Source: Sphingobacterium sp. SGR-19
GTDB taxonomy: Bacteria; Bacteroidota; Bacteroidia; Sphingobacteriales; Sphingobacteriaceae
DNA: 64,000 nt
Direction of reading: 5' to 3'
Assembly (NCBI RefSeq): GCF_011043555.1
Contig: NZ_JAAKGS010000001.1
Location: forward strand, 744,001-808,000
The notes beneath the pieces were generated by a model that had not been told where the DNA came from, searched no databases, and was given only the letters and a program-made list of their open reading frames with translations. Positions 52,892 to 62,952 of the stretch are shown piece after piece (within the stretch, counting starts at the first letter, position 1; every line of letters starts with the position of its first letter). The position numbers and the translations under genes are program-made.

Positions 52892-55867
52892 TTATCTTTG
52901 ATTAATAAACGTTGTGTCCAAAATAACTAATCTCCTATCTCCTTTAAAGCCCATCTCTACCGCCGTAGAATTGACGGGACAACTCACCTCTTCGGTACTA
53001 TGCGGTGCAATTTCTTTTGATACTGCTTCACCGTTGATCCATACCTGAACTGTCAAGGGTATATCATCGGGGTTCCAAACCTTACTAACAGCAACGTTGA
53101 CGCCAGGCAAAACGCTACACCAAAACCTTCCCTCCCCCTCTGTTGACTTTTTATCCTGAATCTCTGGCATGGCTGCAAAACCTCGTAAAAAATATGGTCC
53201 AAATGGACGGCGACCATTAGCTACATACTGCATTCCGGGACGTGACGCAAATGCGACTCTCAAACCGGGAGCAAATTGATCCCCTTTATCCGTGATCGTA
53301 ATCGTCTTATTCTTATTCAATTCGGGAATACGCGGGGTAGCGTTCACCATCAAACCACTATTCACTCCAGTCAATACGCCGTTTTCTGTTTCATAATCAC
53401 CCCAGACGATGGTACTCCTAATCAACGGGTGTCGTGCATGCCCCTCGTTCGTTCCATTATAGGCAATTAAATTACGTAAAAGTCGGTCTGCAATAGGATC
53501 TAGTCCGGTACGACGTGCTAAATCGAATCCACTCAACAAAACACTTCCATCGCCGTTAAACTGTTCTGCTAATGCCACGCCTTCCAGTCCGGCACCATAA
53601 TTACCCAAAACAGCAATCTTCTCCAGCGCGGACTTATCAACGGGCGTAAAGCCGTCTGTCACCGGATATATCGCCGGCAAGTTACTTTTCGTTTCGTCCC
53701 AGTTGGTGTAATCAGACCATACCCGTAGGTTACGCCGCTCTATTCCAGCCATCACCGGATGATCCGGACGTTCCGCATTCACATAGTATCCGTTACGTGA
53801 AGGTCGGATAGGTGCCGGATAAGCCGGATTATCTATATCGGGAAGAGCACTTTTGAAAGGCTTTTCAACGATGGCATTCACATGGGGCATATGAAGAGAA
53901 TCCTGACGAAGAAACAACACCCGTCCGCCTCTTGTGATGTAATCTTTAATGACAGCGCTATTTCGTAGGATGATATCGTCTGCTGCATTTTCTCCGATAA
54001 CTAAAGAGGACGTAAGCGGTATCCGTCTAAAATCCGTCAATAACTGGTAGTCGATGCCCAAGCGTTGGAGTGACTCGGCTGTCGTTCCAATTGGATCATA
54101 CAATAGTACATCGGATGTTGGCGTAGCTGCCGATTGGACAAATGTCTGGTTTGCTATAAAAAGCTGATACGAGTTCTTACTGACTTTGCGGTTTCCAGCG
54201 ATAATTTTACCGGTAAGCACATACTCTCCTGTAGCCAGATTATCGGGTATTTTCATCTCAATCGGCTGTTGGTACGTGCCATAATAAGGGATGTCGACAA
54301 TATCAACACTATCTTCCCATAGTTTCTTATGCGTTTTGTCCGAAAGAGAATAAACAATCCGTGCGTTTTTCAAATCACGTCTCTCTTCATCATCATTTAC
54401 CACATGCGCTATTGCTTTTACCGTTGCGCCTGCATAGACCTGTGGCGTCCAGCACTCCCAGCTCAACAAAATAGGCTGAAAGGATCTTTTCAGCTGTTCG
54501 GCCGCCGGTTTAGGATTCATATCGGCAAATTCATTTACGGTATCCCAGTTATAAAATAAAATCGTAAACGGGAATATACCACTCAGCTCGTGGTTGATCA
54601 CGCGCAACCGTCTGAAAATTTCTACGGCTTGCTTTATGGTATAAATCTGATGTTCGTCTGCCAGATTTGCTTGTAGATCTTGATGTGCATGTCCGGTCCA
54701 GGCTAATTGAGAACCCGGGTTTTTGTGATTAGGCGTCATGTTATACCGTCCATCAGGTCCGGTATAGTTACCGATACACTCTGTAAAAGTTATGGGTTGT
54801 ACCCGTTTCGGAAATGGAACAATCTGATTATTATCTCGCGTGTGGAGAAAGGTAAAAGGCGAGGAATAATACCAGCCCCAATAACGGTGTAGATCACAAA
54901 TATCTCCCACCTTCCCATAGCCGTATCCTGCGTTGGCAATATACACACGCGTTTCATCCCATTTCTTCAATTCGTCGTATGCATAGGATAGAAACTTCTC
55001 CCATTCGGCGGCTCGTCTACCTGCGAATGGTGTTTCGTTAGTCATGGCATAGATCATCAAGCTCGGATGGTGTGCTATCGCCCCTAGTTTGTTGTGTTTA
55101 TACCACGCAACTCCCATATCATAATCTCGCGGGAAACCACCATCTGTCTCATCACCAATTTTCTCAAAATTCTCAACCTTTGCTCCTCTAGCAACCGTGC
55201 CGCTGTAATTTCCACCAAACACCATCATCCCCAATTCATCACATACATCATACCATGTTTCATCGTCTGGAATACGTATAATATTCACATTCAAACTCTT
55301 CATAAAACGTACATATTGCATAGCAAATTCTCGACTTCGCTCCACGTGGGACGGAATTCCTCTGTTGGGTGGATTTATGGCAAAGCCTCGAAGAAATATC
55401 GGGTCCCCATTCAAAAACAAATGCCCATTCCTTGATTCAAAACTTCTGAAACCAATTCTTTCGGTCAGGCTACTGACTAATTTCCGCCGCTGGTATTGTT
55501 CCAACACCACTTCATACAAATAAGGGTTTGTAGGGTTCCATAATTGTGGTGCAAGATCGCTTATTGTACAAGAAAGCGTAGGTTTGCCCTTATCCTCGAT
55601 AAGCACAAAATCCACCTCCCCTTGCCATAGGGTACTGTTGTCATCCAAGGAACGGATTTTTACGTTGAAGGTATTTTCGGATGCTTGCCGGAAGCTTTCG
55701 TCCACCACCAAACGCACAAAATCAACGCCTGTAAAAGGTGTCAATTTCATTTGATCCTGCATGGCTCCGGCTTGAAAAGCAACGATTAGAAACGCGAAAA
55801 GTAAGCCGACTCGTTGTCTCCAGTGATATTCATGCCTGTTTCTGTGATCAACTTGTGGATATTCCAT
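52892..55867 (-). CDS. GH2-like glycosidase without N-terminal jelly roll
   Basis: This 991-residue exported protein has a signal-like segment (WRQRVGLLFAFLIVAFQAGA), an Ig-like GH2 domain (residues 40-135), a TIM barrel (150-460), and two further beta/alpha domains including a glutaminase-like fold (about 570-740). In the barrel the acid/base is Glu278 in MTNETP and the likely nucleophile is Glu363 in FTECIGN. The first sugar-binding domain found in typical GH2 enzymes is missing. Specificity may be beta-galactosidase, beta-glucuronidase or similar; beta-glucuronidase would fit the uronic acid theme. The gene sits between the BNR_4 and acetylesterase genes, with gaps of 7 and 3 bases. Confidence 0.82.
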   Translation of the reverse strand: MEYPQVDHRNRHEYHWRQRVGLLFAFLIVAFQAGAMQDQMKLTPFTGVDFVRLVVDESFRQASENTFNVKIRSLDDNSTLWQGEVDFVLIEDKGKPTLSCTISDLAPQLWNPTNPYLYEVVLEQYQRRKLVSSLTERIGFRSFESRNGHLFLNGDPIFLRGFAINPPNRGIPSHVERSREFAMQYVRFMKSLNVNIIRIPDDETWYDVCDELGMMVFGGNYSGTVARGAKVENFEKIGDETDGGFPRDYDMGVAWYKHNKLGAIAHHPSLMIYAMTNETPFAGRRAAEWEKFLSYAYDELKKWDETRVYIANAGYGYGKVGDICDLHRYWGWYYSSPFTFLHTRDNNQIVPFPKRVQPITFTECIGNYTGPDGRYNMTPNHKNPGSQLAWTGHAHQDLQANLADEHQIYTIKQAVEIFRRLRVINHELSGIFPFTILFYNWDTVNEFADMNPKPAAEQLKRSFQPILLSWECWTPQVYAGATVKAIAHVVNDDEERRDLKNARIVYSLSDKTHKKLWEDSVDIVDIPYYGTYQQPIEMKIPDNLATGEYVLTGKIIAGNRKVSKNSYQLFIANQTFVQSAATPTSDVLLYDPIGTTAESLQRLGIDYQLLTDFRRIPLTSSLVIGENAADDIILRNSAVIKDYITRGGRVLFLRQDSLHMPHVNAIVEKPFKSALPDIDNPAYPAPIRPSRNGYYVNAERPDHPVMAGIERRNLRVWSDYTNWDETKSNLPAIYPVTDGFTPVDKSALEKIAVLGNYGAGLEGVALAEQFNGDGSVLLSGFDLARRTGLDPIADRLLRNLIAYNGTNEGHARHPLIRSTIVWGDYETENGVLTGVNSGLMVNATPRIPELNKNKTITITDKGDQFAPGLRVAFASRPGMQYVANGRRPFGPYFLRGFAAMPEIQDKKSTEGEGRFWCSVLPGVNVAVSKVWNPDDIPLTVQVWINGEAVSKEIAPHSTEEVSCPVNSTAVEMGFKGDRRLVILDTTFINQR

Positions 55868-55874
55868 AAACGCT

Positions 55875-57203
55875 CTATTTTTTCTCGTTGATCAATATTG
55901 ATGTATTATACCGGATAAAATGGTCGTATACACCATGCATCCACATGACGATCGGTTTGCCGGCGTGCCGGTCGACCACATAAGGTCGTATGTTTTTGGC
56001 GGAAGAATGATGGGTTAATGCGGTAGTTTTCCATTTTTCCCCCTTCCGTTGCCAGTGTTCGATCTCAAATACACCATTTACCTGACGGGACATAAATACA
56101 TTTTTAGGATTGTGATGATCGAGTACCAGCCCTCCAGAGTAATGTTCTTCCAATACTTTCCCATTTTTCTCAGGTTCCGTCATATATTTTCCAGCATTTA
56201 TTAATTCATGATCCTGCCATTTTTTACCATCCCAATAAGCGTAGTAATAGATATGATCATATATCGACGGGAAGCGTGCATAGGCTATCACCGGACGTCC
56301 TTTTTTGTCTAACGCAATATCCCATATCCAAGATTTGACTTTCACTTTATCATAATCATACACCTTGTCTATTTTGGTTATGTCCAGTGGAATTTCGTGT
56401 ATTCCTTGAAGTTCATTTCCATTGGTTTGATAAAATTTATCTTTCTCGTAATATACATGATATACCGATGACAAGCTAACTTTCGGGTGCCCGTCTGTAA
56501 ATAGAAAATGAATTTTTGATTTATGATCAGAAACGATCTTTAAATAAGGTATCTTGTTATGGCTTCCTTTACTGGTCAGGTATGCTTTGGCAATTGACCA
56601 TGTTTTTCCCAGATCATCACTATAGGAATAATGCTGTTTCCAGTTTACATCCTGTGCTGCGCCTGTTCTTCTGTTTCTACTTCGGAAAAACATATAAATA
56701 CGATTATTTTCATCCGATAGCATAACAGGGTGAGAATAGGTAATAAACTCATCGTCCAACCCAAACGAGAGTATCACCTCTTCTTCCCATGCACTTATAT
56801 CTTCTGCATTTTTGCTCTTACGCATAAAGAATTTCCCATTATGCTCGGTATAAAACACCAGTAGTTTCCCGTCTGGCAAAAACAAAATAGTGGGTACGTT
56901 ATGGTCATCAATTTGCAGCTTTTCATGTAAAACAAAATTTTCAATTGTTTTTGTCTTCATATCTCGCGAACTAACGACCACATCTCCTTGGCTGCTGATA
57001 TAACCATAGTATATCTTTTCCTGTTTACCTTTATGATAAACAGCGCGGGGATCGGCAAACCAACACCAAGCGCCATCTTGCGTAGCGACCTGATAATCCG
57101 GCGCAGCCGGCACATTTATCTGGGAATATACGTTTATACCACTGAACAACCCTATCATAAAAAGGATAATATACCTCCTAAATTCGTTGTTTTTCTTCAT
57201 CAT
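55875..57203 (-). CDS. BNR_4 beta-propeller enzyme (PL24/PL25/GH145-like)
   Basis: This 442-residue protein has a signal peptide (MIGLFSGINVYSQ) and a seven-bladed propeller of the BNR_4 type. The opening GAWCWFADPRAVYH and the motifs DDHNVPTI, YSHPVML and HHNPKNVFMSRQV match the family. Relatives I know include ulvan lyases (PL24, PL25) and the rhamnosidase family GH145, which all act on glycans with glucuronic or iduronic acid linked to rhamnose. It is therefore probably a lyase or glycosidase on such a uronate-rhamnose bond. The GH88 gene in the same locus would process lyase products. Confidence 0.8.
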   Translation of the reverse strand: MMKKNNEFRRYIILFMIGLFSGINVYSQINVPAAPDYQVATQDGAWCWFADPRAVYHKGKQEKIYYGYISSQGDVVVSSRDMKTKTIENFVLHEKLQIDDHNVPTILFLPDGKLLVFYTEHNGKFFMRKSKNAEDISAWEEEVILSFGLDDEFITYSHPVMLSDENNRIYMFFRSRNRRTGAAQDVNWKQHYSYSDDLGKTWSIAKAYLTSKGSHNKIPYLKIVSDHKSKIHFLFTDGHPKVSLSSVYHVYYEKDKFYQTNGNELQGIHEIPLDITKIDKVYDYDKVKVKSWIWDIALDKKGRPVIAYARFPSIYDHIYYYAYWDGKKWQDHELINAGKYMTEPEKNGKVLEEHYSGGLVLDHHNPKNVFMSRQVNGVFEIEHWQRKGEKWKTTALTHHSSAKNIRPYVVDRHAGKPIVMWMHGVYDHFIRYNTSILINEKK

Positions 57204-57236
57204 CGTGTTACAGTTATTTGTTATGTTCTTACATTC

Positions 57237-58793
57237 CTAAAGTCCCGGTCCTTCATATAGTCCCCTATTGGGTATTTTTTTACTGTCTACCTTGTTGCCA
57301 TAAAAATCTATACCACCGTTGTTAGGTATGACGTTACCGGAGCGCAGTGCCGGTGATCCTTTCCTGAGCTTATATCCGTCCAATGTATTCAAGCCAATAC
57401 TTCCTAGTCCTGGAGCTACGAATAATGGATCTTCCGTGATTTTAGCCGGATCATCTGGTTCTCCTTTAGGATGATTTCCGTAAAAAACATTATGACCAAA
57501 CGTTCTGTTCTGAATCGCTTTGTAACCTGGAAGCGCAAACCGATACGTAGCCCCCTCACTCTTGTTGTAGATAATGTTATTATGGAAGCTATAGGTGTGA
57601 TCCGTATTTGATCGTTCACGGATGATGACTGGTGACACATGTTCGCCGATAAAAAACACGTTGTTATAAACGGACGCTCCCGAAAAAGCATAGTTAAAAT
57701 AAACTAATGCTCCCTTGTCATTCTGACTCAGGTTATACCGCACAATAATACCATCATCTCTCTTATGCGTACAAAACCATACCAGTCCGTGCGCATTGTC
57801 ATGGCTATAGCTGTACTGCCAAATGGTGCCGGGGCTGTTGATATCGGGGTCGTACAGACTCCCGTCTGCATCGGGAGAACGATTGAGAAAGCCTTCATTA
57901 TATTGGAATACGGTGCCGCGAACCGTTCTGGAAAAAATGGTATTTCCGGTGATATCCGTTGCCGTTTCATAACACAGATTACGCTCCACCAAACCGCCCT
58001 CTGTCATCCGGATTATCATTGCATTCTTGGAAATATGATGAATCACATTATTTCGGATAATCAGATTTGTCATTTTTCTATTTTCCCACTTTTCTCCCTC
58101 GGGATAATCAAACACGCCTTTTTCGTGACTCGTTGCAATACCCTGGTTTTGAACATGATGGATATGACAGTTCTCTATTAAAATATCGTTGTAGCGTGTC
58201 GGTTTTATATCATCTGCTACGGTGGTAATGTAGATCCCCGCTGTTCGCTTTTCGGGATGCCCGTTTCCAATTATTCCTTTAATATGATGAATATGCAGAT
58301 TTCTCAAATAAATATGATTGATCAATCCACCATTTGCTGCACTCACCTCTATCCCTCTTCTATCGCCGGGTGTGTCGGCATCGTTCGTTATTTCGAGATT
58401 ATTTATTTCCCAATATGCTTGGTTGTACAAATAGACCACACCTTTGCCCGTCATCCCATTCCCGTCTATTAGTGGCTTATTACCTTCTCCGTACTGATCT
58501 ATTACAATTGGATGCTGTTCAGCGCCCGATCCTTTCGGATGTAGTCGTCCAACCCACATACTCCCTGCTTTCAACAATATTTTGGCGCCAGGGCCAAACG
58601 TTGCCGCATTTACTTTAGTCAATGACTGCCAAGCTGTCGCCTCAGAAAGACCATCATTTTTATCATTGCCCCTCTCCGAATCAATGTACACGGTCGTGGT
58701 GATGACAGTCGCCGACAGTGTACCGGAAATCATACATAACATACAAAAAAACAAGGAATTGAAAATAAAATAACGAAATTTGAAAGTAACCAT
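57237..58793 (-). CDS. Exported right-handed beta-helix protein, possible polysaccharide lyase
   Basis: This 518-residue protein has a signal peptide (IFNSLFFCMLCMISGTLSA), then VYIDSERGNDKNDGLSEATAWQSL with motifs typical of beta-helix polysaccharide enzymes and repeated short strands such as LRNLHIHHI, ILIENCHIHHV and LIIRNNVIHHI. Calcium or catalytic residues cannot be assigned. It may be a lyase, epimerase or glycosidase on a uronate polymer, and its position among GH88, DUF2264 and BNR_4 genes supports an extracellular role in degradation. No known family name can be given safely. Confidence 0.78.
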   Translation of the reverse strand: MVTFKFRYFIFNSLFFCMLCMISGTLSATVITTTVYIDSERGNDKNDGLSEATAWQSLTKVNAATFGPGAKILLKAGSMWVGRLHPKGSGAEQHPIVIDQYGEGNKPLIDGNGMTGKGVVYLYNQAYWEINNLEITNDADTPGDRRGIEVSAANGGLINHIYLRNLHIHHIKGIIGNGHPEKRTAGIYITTVADDIKPTRYNDILIENCHIHHVQNQGIATSHEKGVFDYPEGEKWENRKMTNLIIRNNVIHHISKNAMIIRMTEGGLVERNLCYETATDITGNTIFSRTVRGTVFQYNEGFLNRSPDADGSLYDPDINSPGTIWQYSYSHDNAHGLVWFCTHKRDDGIIVRYNLSQNDKGALVYFNYAFSGASVYNNVFFIGEHVSPVIIRERSNTDHTYSFHNNIIYNKSEGATYRFALPGYKAIQNRTFGHNVFYGNHPKGEPDDPAKITEDPLFVAPGLGSIGLNTLDGYKLRKGSPALRSGNVIPNNGGIDFYGNKVDSKKIPNRGLYEGPGL

Positions 58794-58846
58794 CTAAACT
58801 ATCTTTTTACTGTTTTATAATCTTGTGTACGGGAATGCTGTATTCG

Positions 58847-60391
58847 CTATTTAATATCGATTTTTGCAGCTTTCGTATTTATAGCAACCAAAGCAGCGTA
58901 AGCATCCTCTATATAGGCATCTCTGACTTGACGAGTGAATTCCTTCAACGTATATTTTTCGTCGTTGTAAACGGTTTCCTGTAGCTTCTTAAACTTATTT
59001 TCCAGATCGCCCTCCGTAATCACGATGACACCTTCGGCAACCAATCGATGCTTTAACTGAATCAGTGCATTATTAAACCGATAATCAAAAAATGTCTGCT
59101 CGTCAAACTCCACTGGCCCATACATCACCTGGTTATCCGTTACGGTGTTACGACGGCTTTCATTGTTGCGACGTAGGTCAGCGAGAAATTCCGGATAGCT
59201 CGTGTAAGGCCATAGATTTCTTTCGACCAACATCTTTTCCTGTACCTTGATAGTGGTCAGAGCGCTTATGGCTTTCGCGCGCAAAATGTCTATCGCTTTT
59301 ACGCCATCGACTTGTGATTCTTGCCAAAAAGCACTTCCTGAATTTTTCAGTCCGTTCTTTTGGACCACGAGACGAAATACCTCTGCCCTATATTTCCGCA
59401 TTTCTCGTTGTATTTCGTCTTCGGTAACATCCAGCCCTTGTACTGTTCCGATACGCTGCACTTTCACATTATCCAATTGGAGTACACTCTTCAAAAAGCC
59501 GACAATTTCTTCGGTTTTTTCGGCAGTTATATAATTGTAGATAGCATGTCCTTTACCTTGAAAGACGTGTGTTTCGGATAGGTCGCTACCGATCTCCTTC
59601 ATTTTCTTCTCCAAATCATAGGCATAGTCTACATGGATCAATTTATCTTGGTCACCGTGATAAGTAAGTAATGCTGGTGCCCCACTTTTGATATGGTTTG
59701 AATTCTCCAAACCTCCCCATAAATTGACTACCGCCTGGATGGGTAGTATTGTCTGGCCCGAGGCATACGCCGTGTATAAAGCGGTCATTGCACCTGCAGA
59801 TCCTCCCGATATAGCAACCGACGACAGGTCAAATCTATAGACGTCCGTATTGTCTTTTATCCATTGCAGTGCCAATTGCGCATCGTTGGAAGCATTTTTA
59901 ACGGCCTCTTGCAATTTTGGATGAAAGCCTTTTGTCGGCAGCCCCTTGGACATATTGGCTGTACAACTGGCTCCAGCAGTTTTCTCGTGCTTTAGCGTGA
60001 GGTAATAATTGATAGAAATCACTGCAAATCCATGCTTGGCAAGCTTTGTACAAAAAGCTTGTGTACCCGCATTGCCTTTATCGCCACCGGCAAAACCACC
60101 ACCGTGCACAAACATGAAAACGGGTAATTTACCCGCTCTGTTCTCCGGCAAATAGAGGTCTAACGTCCTGTCAGAGGTCGTATCCTGTCCAATTCCCTTT
60201 GGTTTCTCCCCGTATCGTATATTACGATGGACTTGAATATCCTCGCCAGCAGTTTGGGGCTGCCCGGCAGCGGTCGTGGCTGCGGAGAAGCAGCATAAAA
60301 TTGCCAAACTCAAAAGTGCAATAAGATGTCCCTTTCTACCACCTCTTTTTTTGTCTATAAATCGTCTCATCTTCCTAAATTTATCTTCCAT
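58847..60391 (-). CDS. Exported esterase fused to SurA/PrsA-like helical domain
   Basis: This 514-residue protein starts with a hydrophobic export segment (residues 22-42). Residues 55-305 are a carboxylesterase of the BD-FAE/HSL-like type with HGGGF (96-100), GGSAG (Ser198), DQDK (Asp249) and GKGHAIYN (His282). Residues 320-514 are helical and resemble the SurA_N/foldase-type segment seen in chaperones (VTEDEIQREMRKYRAE, YPEFLADLRRNNESRR, IYG-like VMYGPVEFDEQTFFDYRF). The rotamase domain is absent. It overlaps the DUF2264 gene by one base. The esterase part probably removes acetyl or other acyl groups from the polysaccharide. Confidence 0.83.
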   Translation of the reverse strand: MEDKFRKMRRFIDKKRGGRKGHLIALLSLAILCCFSAATTAAGQPQTAGEDIQVHRNIRYGEKPKGIGQDTTSDRTLDLYLPENRAGKLPVFMFVHGGGFAGGDKGNAGTQAFCTKLAKHGFAVISINYYLTLKHEKTAGASCTANMSKGLPTKGFHPKLQEAVKNASNDAQLALQWIKDNTDVYRFDLSSVAISGGSAGAMTALYTAYASGQTILPIQAVVNLWGGLENSNHIKSGAPALLTYHGDQDKLIHVDYAYDLEKKMKEIGSDLSETHVFQGKGHAIYNYITAEKTEEIVGFLKSVLQLDNVKVQRIGTVQGLDVTEDEIQREMRKYRAEVFRLVVQKNGLKNSGSAFWQESQVDGVKAIDILRAKAISALTTIKVQEKMLVERNLWPYTSYPEFLADLRRNNESRRNTVTDNQVMYGPVEFDEQTFFDYRFNNALIQLKHRLVAEGVIVITEGDLENKFKKLQETVYNDEKYTLKEFTRQVRDAYIEDAYAALVAINTKAAKIDIK

Positions 60392-61620
60392 TATTTATTT
60401 CGCAACGCTTTGTCTATTGGTGCAGATTTCCCTTTGTAAGCCGACTTCGAGGTCCAGTCTACATTTTCACCTGTCCAAAAAACATCTGAAGAAGGAAGTC
60501 CCAAAACGAGAAAAGCTTGCGAACATAAATATAAGCTACCCGTGCAGATATAATTTTCAGCCAATTCGGGTTGATGTCCGTAAAACCCGATCTGCAACCA
60601 ACCATCTTTGTCAAATGTACCAGGAGCCTCTATTTGGTTTTTGATTACGGTGTAAAGCGCATATCTCACCTGCTGGGGTGTAACGTTGGCAGGAAGAAAC
60701 TGTAACTGTGCCGCTTTAGACAACAACTGAAAGGCTCCAAAGCGATAAGGTATCGAACGGCCTAGCAAGGGATAGGTACCTTCGGGGGATATCAACCTTT
60801 CCTGTACTGCCGCATACCGGCTCGCTCGCTTTAATACGAGATCATAATTATTTTCCGGATCAAGATCGTTCTCTTTCAATACCTGCAGAATCTCTAACAG
60901 CATAGGTTGAATAACGAAACTATTATAATAATCCCAGTGAAATTCCGGACCGTCTCCATAGATACCGTCCCCCTTATACCAAGCCAACATCTGCCTAACG
61001 CCATAATCTATTCTCATCAGATCTCCCGAACGGTCAAATTGTTGTAATGCAGCTTCAATAATACCACTGAACAATATCCAATTATTGTATCCCGGTGTGA
61101 TTCCCCTCGTCGAACGCAAAGCATTTAAAACATTTTCTTTCGTACCCTCTGTCAAATTGTCCCATAATTGATGAGGAGCCCGTAACAGCGCCTGGGCCAA
61201 AAAAGCCGCATCTACCAACGGTTGTTTTCCTTCGGTGAAGTTCATAAAATCAGGAGATTTCGGATCGGTAGCATGATGAATTCCTGTCAAGGAAAGATCT
61301 ATGTACTTTTTGCGGAGCTTGCCCTCTTCGGTATCGTCAGGACCTAACTCCAGCCAAGGTGCCATCCCTGCCAGTAGCCGACCAAAAGCTTCCAAATGCA
61401 TGAAATCTCGACGGGTATCTGGATATTTAGCCTCCAAAGGCATCCTTTTTTTCAACTCATTCTTGCTCAATGCATCCAATACAGGATCCGCGATACGCAC
61501 TAAAGTTTGCACATAATAAGCTCGCTGCGCTTTACCATCTGGCATATCACCCTGCCCATATGAATGGCAGGGGCCCCAAAAAAAACAAAAAATAACTATC
61601 CACAAGACGCTCTTCATCAT
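60391..61620 (-). CDS. DUF2264 (alpha/alpha)6 protein, possible glucuronidase
   Basis: This 409-residue exported protein (signal peptide MKSVLWIVIFCFFWGPCHSYG) belongs to the DUF2264 group: RRDFMHLEAFGRLLAGMAPWLE and the following DGPEFHWDYYNSF are family marks. The helix-rich pattern fits an (alpha/alpha)6 barrel. I recall, without being able to check, that some relatives are classed in GH154 as beta-glucuronidases. It lies between the GH88 gene (28 bases) and the esterase fusion (1-base overlap), consistent with exo-action on uronic acid residues. Confidence 0.85.
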   Translation of the reverse strand: MMKSVLWIVIFCFFWGPCHSYGQGDMPDGKAQRAYYVQTLVRIADPVLDALSKNELKKRMPLEAKYPDTRRDFMHLEAFGRLLAGMAPWLELGPDDTEEGKLRKKYIDLSLTGIHHATDPKSPDFMNFTEGKQPLVDAAFLAQALLRAPHQLWDNLTEGTKENVLNALRSTRGITPGYNNWILFSGIIEAALQQFDRSGDLMRIDYGVRQMLAWYKGDGIYGDGPEFHWDYYNSFVIQPMLLEILQVLKENDLDPENNYDLVLKRASRYAAVQERLISPEGTYPLLGRSIPYRFGAFQLLSKAAQLQFLPANVTPQQVRYALYTVIKNQIEAPGTFDKDGWLQIGFYGHQPELAENYICTGSLYLCSQAFLVLGLPSSDVFWTGENVDWTSKSAYKGKSAPIDKALRNK

Positions 61621-61648
61621 AACTCTTTTAAAATACTATGGTTTTCTA

Positions 61649-62902
61649 TTATTTCGATAAGTTTTTATATCTCAACATGGCTTCGGCATAATAATAATCG
61701 GCATAAGAAAGCGGGACGTCCACTTCTCTTCCTTTCGTTAGGTTCCCCACACTGTGCATAAGTATAAAACCACCGTTTTCCTTCGGAGCAGATGTGTACG
61801 CCGGAGAAGAAAGTGACCTGATCATTGTCTCTGCTGCCTGTAGGTATTTATCTGCTTTTTCCTTGTCCGAATAGCCCGAAAGTTCAATCAGCGCCGAAGC
61901 GACCAATGCACCCGCAGAAGCATCCCGAGGTATTACAGGATATTTTGAAGCATCGTAAGCCCAGCTGGACGGAAAATTAGGCTCACCGGCATTAAAATCC
62001 CAATAGGGGATCTTGTCTTGCGGCAGGTTTTCATGGCCAAGGAAAAAATCTGCCATTCCCTGTGCCGTCTTCAGAAAACGTTCGTCTCCTGTTTCGCGGT
62101 ATACCATCGTAAATCCATATATCCCCCAACCCTGGCCTCTCGCCCAAGTAGAATTGTTCGCAAAACCCTGATAGGTTTTACGGCTTTCCACGGCTCCCGT
62201 CTCGGGGTTGTATGCCACCACATGATACGAACTATAATCTGGTCGCACATGATTTTTCATGGCTGTTTCAGCGTGCTTAACCGCGATGTCCTTAAAACGA
62301 GCATCACCCGTGGCCTTGGATGCAAAAAACAGCAATTCCAAATTCATCATATTATCGATAATGACTGGAAAATCCCAGTATTCATCACTGACAAAAGACT
62401 TGATACGGTCCCAAGATTGAATACTACCGACCTTGGGATTGTATCTGCTCGCCAGCGATTTTGCCGACTGCACGAGAATGTCTTTATACTCCTCTTTTTG
62501 CGTAAGGCGATAGGCATTGCCAAAACTACAATACATCATAAACCCCAGATCGTGCGTTCGTTTATTGTCTTTTTGGCTTTCCAAAGAAGTCAATTTATTT
62601 TCGACCTCCTGAAATAATTCCTTGTCTTGACTATATTCGTACAGATAGCATAATGTACCGGGATAAAAACCGCTCGTCCAGTCCCTCGCACTACTCGTCA
62701 CTAAACGTCCGTGTTCATAATTTTTAGGAAATCGATCTTCGTCCGTCAATGACTTCATATATTTATATTGACCTACAGCTTGCTGCAAACTGTTGTCTAT
62801 AATCGTCAATAAGTGCGGATCTGCTTTTACTAAATTTTTCTTTTGCGCACAAGAAACGGAAAGAATTAAAAGGATAGCCGATACACTAAATAGTCTCTTC
62901 AT
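61649..62902 (-). CDS. GH88 unsaturated glucuronyl hydrolase
   Basis: GH88 enzymes hydrate and release 4,5-unsaturated uronic acid from lyase-made oligosaccharides. This 417-residue lipoprotein (lipobox SVSC) shows the catalytic acid in HDLGFM (Asp118) and in IDNMMN (Asp183), plus ARGQGWGIYGF, all typical. It acts in the periplasm or at a membrane surface. Its presence means that a polysaccharide lyase operates in the same locus; the BNR_4 and beta-helix proteins are candidates. It follows the partial CBM96-like gene by 50 bases. Confidence 0.93.
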   Translation of the reverse strand: MKRLFSVSAILLILSVSCAQKKNLVKADPHLLTIIDNSLQQAVGQYKYMKSLTDEDRFPKNYEHGRLVTSSARDWTSGFYPGTLCYLYEYSQDKELFQEVENKLTSLESQKDNKRTHDLGFMMYCSFGNAYRLTQKEEYKDILVQSAKSLASRYNPKVGSIQSWDRIKSFVSDEYWDFPVIIDNMMNLELLFFASKATGDARFKDIAVKHAETAMKNHVRPDYSSYHVVAYNPETGAVESRKTYQGFANNSTWARGQGWGIYGFTMVYRETGDERFLKTAQGMADFFLGHENLPQDKIPYWDFNAGEPNFPSSWAYDASKYPVIPRDASAGALVASALIELSGYSDKEKADKYLQAAETMIRSLSSPAYTSAPKENGGFILMHSVGNLTKGREVDVPLSYADYYYAEAMLRYKNLSK

Positions 62903-62952
62903 TTTATATTGTATTTTTCTATATTTTTTAGTTATTGATTTTTAAAAAACGA

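Noticed and set aside
62018..62617. 199-codon plus-strand open frame
   Set aside because: It lies antisense inside the GH88 gene, has no family features and no upstream signals.
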